Of a stretch of 64,000 nt of DNA, positions 8,884 to 17,956 are shown piece after piece. Position 1 is the stretch's first letter. Every line of letters starts with the position of its first letter. Under the pieces are notes generated by a model. It did not search any database. It was not told the origin of the DNA and worked only from the letters and a program-made list of their open reading frames with translations. The position numbers were made by a program, and so were the translations under genes. This DNA comes from Pseudomonas weihenstephanensis. GTDB taxonomy: Bacteria; Pseudomonadota; Gammaproteobacteria; Pseudomonadales; Pseudomonadaceae. The DNA is taken from NCBI RefSeq assembly GCF_001043055.1, contig NZ_JYLF01000005.1, forward strand, positions 1-64,000. The letters are read 5' to 3'.

Positions 8884-9924
8884 ATGAAAGCGCTCACTTA
8901 TCAGGGGCCCGGTCAAAAAGCATGGGCCGACATCCCCAAACCCGTTATCGACAAGCCCACCGACGCCATTGTGCGAATTCTGCACACCACCATTTGCGGC
9001 ACCGACCTGCACATCCTCAAAGGTGACGTGCCTGCGGTCACGCCGGGCCGGGTACTGGGCCACGAAGGGGTCGGGATAGTAGAAGCCGTGGGGCCAGCCA
9101 TCCGTAATTTCAAACCCGGCGACCACGTTCTGATTTCCTGTGTAACTTCCTGCGGCAGTTGTCCAAACTGCCGGCGCCAGATGTATTCCCATTGCGCTGA
9201 CGGCGGCTGGATTCTCGGTCACATGATTGACGGTACGCAGGCCGAATATGTACGCATCCCCCATGCAGATAACAGCTTGTACCCTGTCCCTGAGGGGGCC
9301 GATGAGCAAGCGCTGGTGATGCTGAGTGACATCTTGCCGACCGGCTTTGAAATTGGGGTGCTCGCAGGCAAGGTCAAGCCAGGGGACAGCGTGGTGATTG
9401 TCGGAGCAGGGCCAGTGGGCATGGCCGCGCTGTTAACCGCGCAGTTTTATTCCCCGGGCCAGTTGATCATGGTCGACGGCGACAGCAATCGGCTCGAGGT
9501 GGCCACACGTTTCGGTGCGACCCACGTCATCGACATCAAGACCGAAAACGCGGTTGAACGTATTTTTGAATTGACCGGCGGTGTGGGCGTAGACGTTGCG
9601 ATCGAGGCCGTCGGTATTCCCGCATCGTTTGATACCTGCCAGTCGGTGATTGCGCCCGGCGGCAATATTGCTAATGTCGGGGTGCATGGTAAAAGTGTGG
9701 AACTGCACCTTGAGAAGTTGTGGATTCAAAATATTAATATTTCCACCGGGCTGGTCAATACAAATACCACTCCGATGTTGATGAAGACCGTACAGTCCGG
9801 GAAAGTCGATGCGGGCAAATTGATTACTCACCGTTTTGCGCTGGGCGATATTCTTCAAGCCTATGAAGTCTTTAGTAATGCCGCCCAGGAAAAAGCCATG
9901 AAAGTGATACTTACGCAGCAGTAA
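8884..9924 (+). CDS. Zinc-dependent alcohol dehydrogenase
   Basis: 346-residue medium-chain dehydrogenase. The catalytic zinc ligands are Cys38 (TICGTD) and His60-Glu61 (GHEGVG); the structural zinc loop has Cys90, Cys93, Cys96 and Cys104. The Rossmann motif GAGPVGM lies near residue 175, followed by an acidic strand end (MVDGD), which suggests NAD(H). It resembles secondary-alcohol or isopropanol-type enzymes of tetrameric bacterial ADHs (GWILGHMIDGTQAEYVRIP). It interconverts alcohols and aldehydes or ketones; the substrate is unknown. The start is preceded by AAGGAAAG. It appears monocistronic. Confidence 0.88.
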   Translation: MKALTYQGPGQKAWADIPKPVIDKPTDAIVRILHTTICGTDLHILKGDVPAVTPGRVLGHEGVGIVEAVGPAIRNFKPGDHVLISCVTSCGSCPNCRRQMYSHCADGGWILGHMIDGTQAEYVRIPHADNSLYPVPEGADEQALVMLSDILPTGFEIGVLAGKVKPGDSVVIVGAGPVGMAALLTAQFYSPGQLIMVDGDSNRLEVATRFGATHVIDIKTENAVERIFELTGGVGVDVAIEAVGIPASFDTCQSVIAPGGNIANVGVHGKSVELHLEKLWIQNINISTGLVNTNTTPMLMKTVQSGKVDAGKLITHRFALGDILQAYEVFSNAAQEKAMKVILTQQ

Positions 9925-9982
9925 GCGGATCTAAATAATCCCGTACTTGCCTGGTTAAAGGCGGGTTGACCTATGCGCAGGC

Positions 9983-10005
9983 CGGTGCCAGACAGTGTCA
10001 GGCAC
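9983..10005. repeat. Inverted repeat after the alcohol dehydrogenase gene
   Basis: GGTGCC and GGCACC arms flank an inner near-palindrome (GACAGTGTC), giving a long imperfect hairpin with no T-run. It lies 58 bases after the dehydrogenase stop and may act as a 3-prime end stabiliser or a REP-like element. Confidence 0.4.
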
Positions 10006-10200
10006 CGGGCGGCGTTAATGTGGTCGGTCGATTATTAAGTCTGCCGCGACGGCATTGAACATTCAGCCCTTATTGCGACGTAGGATGTTTGGTTTTATGA
10101 GTTATTGCGCTTTTCTTTTTGACAGTCGCCGCCTGCGCAACTATGTTTCTTGCGGCGCAAGTGACGTCATTGCCATCTTTGATAATAGGGAAATGTTCAG

Positions 10201-10518
10201 ATGAAAAAGCACATTGTTTTAGTCGGCGCTGCCGGTTTGTTTGCACTCTCGACACTGGCTCAGGCCGCGGATGCCAAGCAGCCTGTTTCTGCATGGACCT
10301 GTGAGAGTTTTCTTGCCGTAGATGAGAGTTTTCGACCTACCGCAGTGGGTTTGGGCGAGGCGGTGAACAAGTCTGGCAAAGTTGAAGATGCGGTGCTGGA
10401 CGTGGCGGGTGTAGAAAAAATCACGCCACTGGTGGTGACGGCCTGCGAGAAAGATAAAAAAGCCAGCTTCGTGCAAAAACTCAAAGAAGAGTGGGCCAAA
10501 GTCAAAAAAGACGTTTAA
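10201..10518 (+). CDS. hdeA: HdeA-like periplasmic acid-stress chaperone
   Basis: 105 residues with a cleavable signal peptide (cleaved after AQA near residue 22) and a mature part closely resembling enterobacterial HdeA: PVSAWTCESFLAVDESF, PTAVG, EDAVLDVAGVEKITP, VVTACEKDKKASF and a Lys-rich C-terminus ending VKKDV. The two conserved Cys residues (in WTCESF and TACEKD) correspond to the HdeA disulfide. HdeA unfolds at low pH and prevents aggregation of periplasmic proteins. It stands alone, without hdeB or hdeD beside it, and is followed by its own terminator. Confidence 0.88.
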   Translation: MKKHIVLVGAAGLFALSTLAQAADAKQPVSAWTCESFLAVDESFRPTAVGLGEAVNKSGKVEDAVLDVAGVEKITPLVVTACEKDKKASFVQKLKEEWAKVKKDV

Positions 10519-10526
10519 CGTTCCAC

Positions 10527-10556
10527 GCCTGCACTTGTTGCGAGTGCAGGCATTTT
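10527..10556 (+). terminator. Rho-independent terminator of hdeA
   Basis: Perfect 9-bp stem GCCTGCACT / AGTGCAGGC with a 7-base loop followed by ATTTTT, starting 8 bases after the hdeA stop. Confidence 0.85.
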
Positions 10557-10708
10557 TGCCCCTTTGCAGCCTTCCACCCTGTCGCTCTGGTTGATATTTC
10601 GTTGAATTTCTCTGTCTGCTGACGCTCTACATCCTTGCAGCCGTGTTTGGGCCGCTTCAGGCCGTAGTAGACTGCTCGCGTTATGTCTTTATTTGTCAGG
10701 GGAATTTC

Positions 10709-11245
10709 ATGTTAATCAGATCATTGGCCGAACTTGATCGCATTCGGGACGAGTGCAAATCCATGGTCACCCGGCGTTCTGCGGTCTCCGCAGGGGCGGC
10801 CGCCGTTCCGATCCCCGGACTGGACATCGGCACGGATGTGGCCTTGCTGGTTGAGATGTTGCCAGCCATTAACAGCAAATTCGGACTGACGCCTCAACAG
10901 ATCGAGCAGTTGGATACCCGCTCCAAGCGCTTGATCGTGGTCGCTGCCTCGGGCATTGGCAGCGAGATTATTGGCAAGTTCGTCAGCCGTACCCTGGTGA
11001 TGTCCTTGTTGCGCAAGATGGGGGTCAAGGTCGCGACCAAATCCATTACCCGTTTCATTCCCTTGGTAGGGCAGGCCGTGGCCGCCACCATCAGTTTTGG
11101 GGTGATGAAGATGGTCGGCAACGACCACGTCGAAGATTGCTACCAAGTCTGTCGCCAGGCACTGCTCGACGAAGCCAAACAATCGACAGTGATTGAAATT
11201 GGCCCCGAAGACTACGCACACGTTGAATCACCAACTCATCCGTAA
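10709..11245 (+). CDS. Hypothetical hydrophobic protein, DUF697-like
   Basis: 178 residues. The ATG at 10709 has AGGGGA upstream, whereas the open frame starts 22 codons earlier without support. It carries glycine- and alanine-rich helices (SAVSAGAAAVPIPGLDIGTD; FIPLVGQAVAATISFGVMKM) in the style of DUF697/YcjF-type membrane-associated proteins that follow GTPases. No GTPase is adjacent. The role is unknown. Its last 18 bases overlap the end of the convergent autotransporter gene. Confidence 0.7.
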   Translation: MLIRSLAELDRIRDECKSMVTRRSAVSAGAAAVPIPGLDIGTDVALLVEMLPAINSKFGLTPQQIEQLDTRSKRLIVVAASGIGSEIIGKFVSRTLVMSLLRKMGVKVATKSITRFIPLVGQAVAATISFGVMKMVGNDHVEDCYQVCRQALLDEAKQSTVIEIGPEDYAHVESPTHP

Positions 11246-13684
11246 ACCCAGCGAACCACTGATAGCCTCTTGATTGCGACTGTCGATGTTGGTGCTGTAG
11301 TCGGTGCTGGCATACACGCTGATGCTGGGGTTGAGGTGAGCGACAATGCCTGCGCCCATGTCCATAGTGCTGGCACTGTGATCGGTCTTAAGCGCTTGTT
11401 GCCCATCGAAACGGGTGGCGTGCCGCCCCCCGAAACTGCGCCATACGTTAGCGCGCACGTAAGGTTCTACAGGGACATCGCCCACGGTATAGGCGCCTTT
11501 GAGGCGTGCCCCGGCGCGACCTTTCAAATAATCCTGAGTGTCAAAACCAACGCGAGAGATGCCGTCATTGGCCGTGTCCATTGAGACGCGCTGGCCTATG
11601 AGTTGCAGTTGAGGCTCAATGTGCCAGTGCGTCGACAGCGCGACCGGATAGCCCGCTTCTGCGGACACGCTGGCGGCATGCCCGTCCAGGTCCAGCTTGA
11701 CGCCGCGTTCTGACCGGCTGCGACCGTCATAACGCGTGCCCATCGCAACAATATCCAGGTAAGCCGATTGCGGGCTGATCAGGGTCCAGTAAGCGCCCAA
11801 GCTATCGCCGTCGAGTCGCACATCGCCGGCCTTGTTGTCTTCGAAACCCACATTAAATCCGCGCACATCGCCGTCCAGACGTGCATGGCTGATGAATAAC
11901 CCGACGCGCTGCCGATAACCATTGGCGTGTGTAAAACCGTAGATATCGTGGCCCACCTGATAACCACTGATCGAGCCATCGAAGCTGGGTGCCACCGTAC
12001 CTGACCAGCTTTGACGCACCGAGCTGCCAAAAGCCCGTACCCATCCGCCCGGCAGCGCGCCGGTTTCGGTCAACAAACTCTGTTCACCCTGACGTTCGTG
12101 AAAGGTGCCTAGTGTGGTCTGGGCCAGCAGTGCCGCAACCGGAGGCACGACGGCATACAGCGGCACTTCCTGGCGATACAGCACAATGCTTTGCCCTGGG
12201 GCGGCGACGGGCAGAGCAGGCGTACCGACCGCCGCTATCGGAGGCGGTTGCACGGGGGTGACAGGCGCGGGTTCTCCCGGTACAGGCGTTACCGCTGGCG
12301 GGGTGGCAACCGTTGAGCGCAAGAACCAGCTGTTTTCACTGCCCGCCGTAACGCCACCTTTAAACAAGTAGTACTGGTAGGCGCCTGCCGAGAGTGGTTG
12401 GCCGAGGGTGAAGGCCCCCGCGTTACTGGTGGCACCTTGATTGGCTTCAACCACTTGGATCCCGTTCTGCGTCGTGAGGGCGCCGGTCCCGCCGATGTTG
12501 GTCACATTGATGGCGGTCAGGCCACTGATTTGACCGCTCGATACAACCAACCGGTCCGACGCCGCATCGTCGGCGGCCAAAACACTGTTTAGGTTCAGCC
12601 GCGCGCCGTCGCCCTGATAATTACCCACGATGGTCAACCGATCAGCTGTCGAAGCGCCGCTGGCGGTGAGGTCAATGAGCCCCGCATTATTCACGCTGAC
12701 TTTTTGCCCGTTGATTAAAGGCGAAATGACGCCTTGGCCCGCATTGACACGGCTGCTGGCATCAATAGTGAGGACGCCTGTACCGCTCACGCTGTCGCCG
12801 AGAACCAGCGTGTCGTTAAGTGTCAGGCGAGTGTCTTTACCCAGGTTGATGTTTTCCCAATTGATATAGCGCGCACCGGTTTCAGGGCGGCTGGTTTCAA
12901 AGGTCAACGTGTCGGTGCCTGGCCCGCCATCGACGCGCGGGGTGGATGACACAATGCTTTCAGTCAGGTTGGCCAGTAATGCTCTGTCGTTACCGTCGCC
13001 CATCAGCACGGCGCCTTTGATCGTGCCGCCATCGCGCCAGGTGAAGGTGTCATTGCCGAAACTCATGAGGATTTGGCCGCCCACCGAGCCGCCGCTGATC
13101 GTGACGTCATCATCGCCACCGCTGACGCTGATATTGCCGCCGATGCTGCCAGACGAAACGATGATTGTATCTTTGCCAAACCCGGTGACCAGGTTGCCCA
13201 GGATTTGGCCTCCAGACATATCGAAAATATTGTTGTCGAGCTTCATGTCGACCCGGCCAATGCTGCCGCCGGTCATTTTCGCTACATCACCGTCTTCAAA
13301 GGCACCCACGATGGTGCCGCCGGTCATCAGGAAAGTATCGCGACCATCGCCTTGGGCCAGCGACTGAATTTGCCCGCCTGTCATCACAAAGTCATCAATA
13401 CCGTCGCCTTGGCTTACTGCCCCGGAGATCAGGCCGCCATGAACGGTGATGCGGTCCGCGCCCGCGCCGAACCTGACAGGCCCGATGATGCTACCTGTGC
13501 TGTTGGCCGGCAACGTCAGGCTGTTGTCGCCCTGTAAATCAATCAAAGATGGGGCGCTGCCGCTGTCGCAAATAAAACTGTCGTTGCCCGCGGTAGGCGT
13601 GAAGTTGCACGCGGCCTGCGCATTGTGCAAGGCGAGGCTCAGCACAGAGAGCGCAAACAGTTGAGAGGCATGTCGTTTGGTCAT
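11228..13684 (-). CDS. Autotransporter with repeat-rich passenger
   Basis: 818 residues: a signal peptide (cleaved after HNAQA), a passenger rich in parallel-beta-helix repeats, a proline-rich linker (near 460-500) and a C-terminal beta-barrel of about 260 residues ending LGLRMSW, with the terminal aromatic needed for outer-membrane insertion. The first 200 passenger residues are a run of short repeats of about 20 residues with the pattern GDG-D-F-M-GG-I-G. It is a type Va secreted or surface protein; the passenger target is unknown, with no protease motif seen. I chose the ATG at 13684, which has AGGA at good spacing, over the ATG three codons upstream. Its stop overlaps the convergent gene by 18 bases. 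Confidence 0.88.
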   Translation of the reverse strand: MTKRHASQLFALSVLSLALHNAQAACNFTPTAGNDSFICDSGSAPSLIDLQGDNSLTLPANSTGSIIGPVRFGAGADRITVHGGLISGAVSQGDGIDDFVMTGGQIQSLAQGDGRDTFLMTGGTIVGAFEDGDVAKMTGGSIGRVDMKLDNNIFDMSGGQILGNLVTGFGKDTIIVSSGSIGGNISVSGGDDDVTISGGSVGGQILMSFGNDTFTWRDGGTIKGAVLMGDGNDRALLANLTESIVSSTPRVDGGPGTDTLTFETSRPETGARYINWENINLGKDTRLTLNDTLVLGDSVSGTGVLTIDASSRVNAGQGVISPLINGQKVSVNNAGLIDLTASGASTADRLTIVGNYQGDGARLNLNSVLAADDAASDRLVVSSGQISGLTAINVTNIGGTGALTTQNGIQVVEANQGATSNAGAFTLGQPLSAGAYQYYLFKGGVTAGSENSWFLRSTVATPPAVTPVPGEPAPVTPVQPPPIAAVGTPALPVAAPGQSIVLYRQEVPLYAVVPPVAALLAQTTLGTFHERQGEQSLLTETGALPGGWVRAFGSSVRQSWSGTVAPSFDGSISGYQVGHDIYGFTHANGYRQRVGLFISHARLDGDVRGFNVGFEDNKAGDVRLDGDSLGAYWTLISPQSAYLDIVAMGTRYDGRSRSERGVKLDLDGHAASVSAEAGYPVALSTHWHIEPQLQLIGQRVSMDTANDGISRVGFDTQDYLKGRAGARLKGAYTVGDVPVEPYVRANVWRSFGGRHATRFDGQQALKTDHSASTMDMGAGIVAHLNPSISVYASTDYSTNIDSRNQEAISGSLGLRMSW

Positions 13685-13961
13685 GTTGATCATCCTGATC
13701 TGATGCCTTGGGCAGAGGACTCTTACGGCTAGCCACTCAGGCAGAGGTTCACATTAGGACTGGTTATAAACATATCGGAATGCCCACGTAAGCTGTCAGA
13801 AGTGACAGCTTGTTCATATAGGAAACTAGATGCTTATTGGTGAGCTTAGTTACATCACGTCACATATCGGTGAGTGCGCATTGGCTGTGCACGTTTTAAA
13901 ACGAACCTGTCGACTCAAACGTAATCCAACTCTCAAGGGCAACTCACTCAAGGAGAGCGTG

Positions 13962-14300
13962 ATGAAATGCATCAAGTACGGTCTTTTAGTGGTGTGTGCA
14001 AATTTCGCCCTGACGGCCCACGCGTTTGCCCCGGTTGAACCCGACACTCAGGTGCTGGCTCAGAACAGCCTGACCACGGGCAGCGCGCCCACCGACAACA
14101 CCATCAGGCGCATCAACCCCAACAGCCGCCAAGGCACCACATCGAGTGTGCCGCCGGTTCGAGGGCCTTCGACGTTGCCTATACAGCCGACCCCCTCGCT
14201 CGAAAATGGCCAGATCCGCAATGGTTACTCACGGCCCACGACACCGCCACCGACACTCAAACCCACCGCGCCGTCGTTGCAACCACGCGATAAACGCTAA
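13962..14300 (+). CDS. Small exported proline-rich protein, unknown function
   Basis: 112 residues with a signal peptide (cleaved near AHA, residue 21) and a low-complexity mature part rich in Pro, Thr, Ser and Asn (PTTPPPTLKPTAPSLQPRDKR at the end), so probably disordered in the periplasm or cell wall zone. The ATG follows AAGGAGAGCG. It sits 19 bases upstream of the PQQ sugar dehydrogenase gene on the same strand and is almost certainly co-transcribed with it. Family not recognised. Confidence 0.75.
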   Translation: MKCIKYGLLVVCANFALTAHAFAPVEPDTQVLAQNSLTTGSAPTDNTIRRINPNSRQGTTSSVPPVRGPSTLPIQPTPSLENGQIRNGYSRPTTPPPTLKPTAPSLQPRDKR

Positions 14301-14319
14301 ATCAAACAAGGAATGACTG

Positions 14320-15462
14320 ATGTTAAGAAAAACCTTGCTGGCAACCCTCTGTGCCACCTCATTGCTGAGCACGATGGTGTTGGCTAACCCGCAGACCTTC
14401 GACTCTGAATTGGGCACGGTCAGTGCCGAAACGGTGGTGCAGGGCCTCAATCATCCTTGGGCCTTGGCTTTTTTACCGAATAAGCAAGGCATGCTCATAA
14501 CAGAGCGTGGGGGCAACCTGCGGGTGGTCAGCCCCGAGGGCAAATTGTCGGCGCCGGTTTCAGGCGTGCCTCAGGTGTGGGGCAAGGGGCAGGGCGGTTT
14601 ACTGGATGTGGTGTTGTCGCCGAATTTCCAAAAGGATCGGTTGGTGTATGTGTCCTATGCCGAGGGCGGTGGCGAGGACGGCAAAGCGGGCACTGCGGTC
14701 GGGCGGGGACGCTTGTCCGATAACCTGACCAAACTCAGTAACTTTGAAGTGATCTTTCGTCAGCAACCCAAGCTATCGACGGGCAACCACTTTGGCTCGC
14801 GGTTAGTGTTTGATCGTGATGGCTATTTGTTCATTACCTTGGGTGAGAACAACCAACGCCCAACGGCGCAAGACCTCGACAAACTGCAGGGCAAAGTGGT
14901 CCGTATCTTTGCTGACGGGCGAGTGCCGGATGACAATCCATTTGTCGGGCAAAAGAATGTGCGGCCCGAAATCTGGTCGTTTGGGCACCGTAACCCGCAG
15001 GGCGCCGCCTTGAATCCGTGGACGGGAACGCTGTGGACCCATGAACACGGGCCGCAAGGCGGTGACGAGATCAACCTGATTGAGCGCGGCAAGAACTATG
15101 GCTGGCCGCAGGCAACCCACGGCATTGATTATTCCTCAAAACCGATTCCCGAAGCCCAGGGGCAAACGGTCGAGGGAACGGTCATACCGCATCATGTGTG
15201 GGAGAAATCGCCAGGCATCAGTGGCATGGCGTTTTATGATGCCGCGCGTTTCAAACCGTGGCAGCACACTCTGTTTATTGGCGCGCTGGCCGATAAAGAC
15301 GTGATCCGATTACAGCTCGATGGCGACAAAGTAGTGCATGAAGAGCGCCTCTTAGGCGAATTGAAATCACGTATTCGCGATGTGCGCCAAGGGCCGGACG
15401 GTTACCTCTATGTACTGACTGATGAAGACAACGGCGCCTTGTATAAAGTCGGGCTGCAGTAG
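14320..15462 (+). CDS. PQQ-dependent aldose sugar dehydrogenase (YliI/Asd type)
   Basis: 380 residues with a signal peptide (cleaved after VLA near 22) and the six-bladed soluble glucose dehydrogenase fold: GLNHPWALAFLP, LITERGG, GKGQGGLLDVVLSP, STGNHFGSRLVFD, FGHRNPQGAALNPWTGTLW, HEHGPQGGDEIN and the late GISGMAFYD. Members oxidise aldose sugars in the periplasm with PQQ. The start has AGGA nine bases upstream. It is in a two-gene unit with the proline-rich exported protein and ends at a stem-loop shared with eco. Confidence 0.9.
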   Translation: MLRKTLLATLCATSLLSTMVLANPQTFDSELGTVSAETVVQGLNHPWALAFLPNKQGMLITERGGNLRVVSPEGKLSAPVSGVPQVWGKGQGGLLDVVLSPNFQKDRLVYVSYAEGGGEDGKAGTAVGRGRLSDNLTKLSNFEVIFRQQPKLSTGNHFGSRLVFDRDGYLFITLGENNQRPTAQDLDKLQGKVVRIFADGRVPDDNPFVGQKNVRPEIWSFGHRNPQGAALNPWTGTLWTHEHGPQGGDEINLIERGKNYGWPQATHGIDYSSKPIPEAQGQTVEGTVIPHHVWEKSPGISGMAFYDAARFKPWQHTLFIGALADKDVIRLQLDGDKVVHEERLLGELKSRIRDVRQGPDGYLYVLTDEDNGALYKVGLQ

Positions 15463-15480
15463 GTATCAAGCGTGTCGATG

Positions 15481-15504
15481 GACCTGCGCCATAAGGCGCA
15501 GGTC
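15481..15504. terminator. Stem-loop between the PQQ dehydrogenase and eco
   Basis: Perfect 10-bp stem GACCTGCGCC / GGCGCAGGTC with an ATAA loop in the 52-base gap between convergent genes. There is no clear T-run, so it may be a weak bidirectional terminator or a transcript-end stabiliser. Confidence 0.5.
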
Positions 15505-15514
15505 GATCACAACG

Positions 15515-15997
15515 TTACTCAACGACGGCTTGTTTGACTTGCTTGGAGGCGGACCAAATGCGGTAGCGCACTTCAATGTCCTTGGGTACATACACCACGA
15601 TCGGCAGCTTGCTGTTGTAGCGCAGCATGAAACCATCGCCAACGACCGGGACAAATTCAGCATGGGTTTTGCCTTCAGGGCAAGCCATCATCGTACTGGC
15701 AGGGCCGCTGACTTTGTTCAGGCGGTACATCGGATAGCCCCAACCCTTGAGGGTTTTCTCTTCGAGCTTGCCACCCAACCGCTGTTTGTTGCAGTCGACT
15801 TGCAGGGTCTTGCCCGCAATGATCTGGACTTTGTAGTCGTCTTCGTTTTTCTGCGTCGGCAGGTGAATGACTTGTCGGCTGAACCCGGCTTCGGCTTTAG
15901 GGTAAGGCGCCACGTCTTCCAGTTTGGCGGCGTTGGCAACGCCGCACAGCGTGCTCAACGAAAACAAAAGTGCCGCGCTGATGACCAGTGGTTTCAT
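15515..15997 (-). CDS. eco: Ecotin, periplasmic serine protease inhibitor
   Basis: 160 residues with a signal peptide (cleaved after GVANA). The mature sequence follows ecotin closely: [48 protein letters not shown], the reactive-site loop [12 protein letters not shown] with Met at P1, and [14 protein letters not shown]. The disulfide Cys pair (VDCN and MACP) is present. Ecotin dimers inhibit trypsin-, chymotrypsin- and elastase-like proteases and protect bacteria from host or predator enzymes. GAGGAC precedes the ATG. Monocistronic. Confidence 0.95.
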   Translation of the reverse strand: MKPLVISAALLFSLSTLCGVANAAKLEDVAPYPKAEAGFSRQVIHLPTQKNEDDYKVQIIAGKTLQVDCNKQRLGGKLEEKTLKGWGYPMYRLNKVSGPASTMMACPEGKTHAEFVPVVGDGFMLRYNSKLPIVVYVPKDIEVRYRIWSASKQVKQAVVE

Positions 15998-16246
15998 GTT
16001 GTGTCCTCAATTCAAAGCTTAAAATGTGCGCCCATTTGGATCATCGAAACGCAACTAAGTGCCATAGTTGTGCCATGTGGCTGCACGTGTTGCAAATGCA
16101 TGCTGCTCAAAACACACGAACTAGAGCATTAAATCAATAAAATTGAGCTCAGTTTGGTGCTGAAGGGATAGATCGCTTCTCGCCAGTGTCGAAGTGCCAG
16201 TAAACTGCGTTTTTTCCTCCGAATCATTTATTTCCCGAGGTTTTGC

Positions 16247-17887
16247 ATGACACTCAGTCCTCTTGCGGGCAAACCGGCTCCAGCAAACCTGCTGGTCGAT
16301 ATTCCGCGACTGGTGACCGCTTATTACACCGGTCAACCCGATGCAGCGATGGCTACTCAGCGTGTCGCGTTCGGTACGTCCGGGCACCGCGGTAGCTCGT
16401 TTGATTTGAGCTTTAATGAGTGGCATGTGTTGGCCATCAGCCAGGCCATTTGCCTTTACCGCCAGTCCAAGGGTATCAACGGCCCGTTGTTTGTCGGGAT
16501 CGACACACATGCGTTGTCGACCCCTGCCGGGGCCAGCGCCCTGGAAGTGTTTGCCGCCAATGGTGTTGAAACCATGATCGCTGCACATGACGAATACACG
16601 CCAACCCCTGCCATTTCCCACGCCATCATTTGCTATAACCGGGGCCGTACAAGCGGGCTGGCTGACGGGGTGGTCATTACGCCTTCGCACAACCCGCCGG
16701 AAAGCGGCGGCTTCAAGTACAACCCGCCCAACGGCGGCCCTGCTGATACCGATGTGACCAAGTGGATTGAGGCTAAAGCCAACGAACTGCTGGCGGCTAA
16801 ATTGTCGGGCGTCAAGCGCATCAGTTACGAACAGGCGCTTAAAGCCAGCACCACACACCGCCACGATTACCTGAACACCTACGTTGCTGACCTGAAAAAT
16901 GTCATCGACATGGACACGCTGCGCGGTGCGAACTTGCGTTTGGGTGTGGATCCGCTGGGCGGGGCGGGCGTGCGTTACTGGTCGGCCATCGGTGAGCATT
17001 ACGGCCTGAACCTGGAAGTGGTCAACACCGCAGTCGACCCAACTTTCCGCTTTATGTGTGTGGACTGGGATGGCCGTATCCGTATGGACCCGTCCTCCAG
17101 CTACGCCATGCAAGGCTTGATTGGGCTCAAAGATCGTTTCGACGTGGCGTTCGCGTGTGACCCGGACCACGACCGTCATGGCATCGTGACGCCATCGGGC
17201 GGGCTGCTGGCGCCCAATAACTACTTGGCGGTGTCAATTGACTACCTGTTCCAGAACCGTGCGCAATGGCGTGCAGACGCAGCCGTCGGTAAAACCGTGG
17301 TCAGCAGTGGCTTGATTGACCGCGTCGCCGCGCGCCTGGGGCGCCGTTTGTATGAAGTACCGGTCGGGTTCAAGTGGTTTGCCGACGGTTTGTTTGAAGG
17401 TTCGCTGGGCTTCGGTGGGGAAGAAAGCGCCGGGGCCTCGTTTTTGCGTCTCGACGGCACGGTATGGTCGACGGACAAGGACGGTTTGATTCCTTCATTG
17501 CTGGCTGCTGAAATGACCGCCCGAACAGGGCGCGACCCTTCACAGCTGTATCAGCAAATGACGCAAGACTTGGGTCAGCCGTATTCCACCCGCGTAGATG
17601 CCAAGGCCACACCGCAGCAAAAAGCCTTGCTTGGCAAGTTGTCGCCGCAGCAGGTCAAATCCACCACCTTGGCCGGTGAAGCCATCACGCAAATCCTCAG
17701 CCATGCGCCCGGTAACAATCAGGCGATTGGCGGGCTTAAAGTGATGACCGAAAACGGCTGGTTCGCTGCGCGGCCGTCAGGCACCGAAGACATCTACAAA
17801 ATTTATGCCGAGAGCTTTGTCGGTGATGCGCACCTCAGCCGTTTGGTCGAAGAGGCTCAAGTGCTGGTAGACGCGGCCATCGCGTAA
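16247..17887 (+). CDS. pgm: Phosphoglucomutase, alpha-D-glucose specific
   Basis: 546 residues, typical of bacterial Pgm. It shows the N-terminal [10 protein letters not shown] motif, the phosphoserine loop [14 protein letters not shown], the metal-binding loop CDPDHDRHG, the sugar-binding [11 protein letters not shown] and the C-terminal phosphate-binding ARPSGTED. It interconverts glucose-1-phosphate and glucose-6-phosphate, linking glycolysis to UDP-glucose made by GalU (at 38 kb here) and to glycogen or trehalose. The start has GAGG upstream. It is followed by a strong bidirectional terminator. Confidence 0.95.
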   Translation: MTLSPLAGKPAPANLLVDIPRLVTAYYTGQPDAAMATQRVAFGTSGHRGSSFDLSFNEWHVLAISQAICLYRQSKGINGPLFVGIDTHALSTPAGASALEVFAANGVETMIAAHDEYTPTPAISHAIICYNRGRTSGLADGVVITPSHNPPESGGFKYNPPNGGPADTDVTKWIEAKANELLAAKLSGVKRISYEQALKASTTHRHDYLNTYVADLKNVIDMDTLRGANLRLGVDPLGGAGVRYWSAIGEHYGLNLEVVNTAVDPTFRFMCVDWDGRIRMDPSSSYAMQGLIGLKDRFDVAFACDPDHDRHGIVTPSGGLLAPNNYLAVSIDYLFQNRAQWRADAAVGKTVVSSGLIDRVAARLGRRLYEVPVGFKWFADGLFEGSLGFGGEESAGASFLRLDGTVWSTDKDGLIPSLLAAEMTARTGRDPSQLYQQMTQDLGQPYSTRVDAKATPQQKALLGKLSPQQVKSTTLAGEAITQILSHAPGNNQAIGGLKVMTENGWFAARPSGTEDIYKIYAESFVGDAHLSRLVEEAQVLVDAAIA

Positions 17888-17900
17888 AACCGCCCGTGCA

Positions 17901-17938
17901 AAAAAAACCTGACCCCGTTACCGGGGTCAGGTTTTTTT
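17901..17938. terminator. Bidirectional rho-independent terminator
   Basis: Stem GACCCCG / CGGGGTC with a TTAC loop, extended by CCT/AGG and flanked by seven As on the left and seven Ts on the right, so it can stop pgm on the plus strand and the convergent DUF3857 gene on the minus strand. Confidence 0.9.
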
Positions 17939-17956
17939 ATTTCAGCGTCAAGGGTT

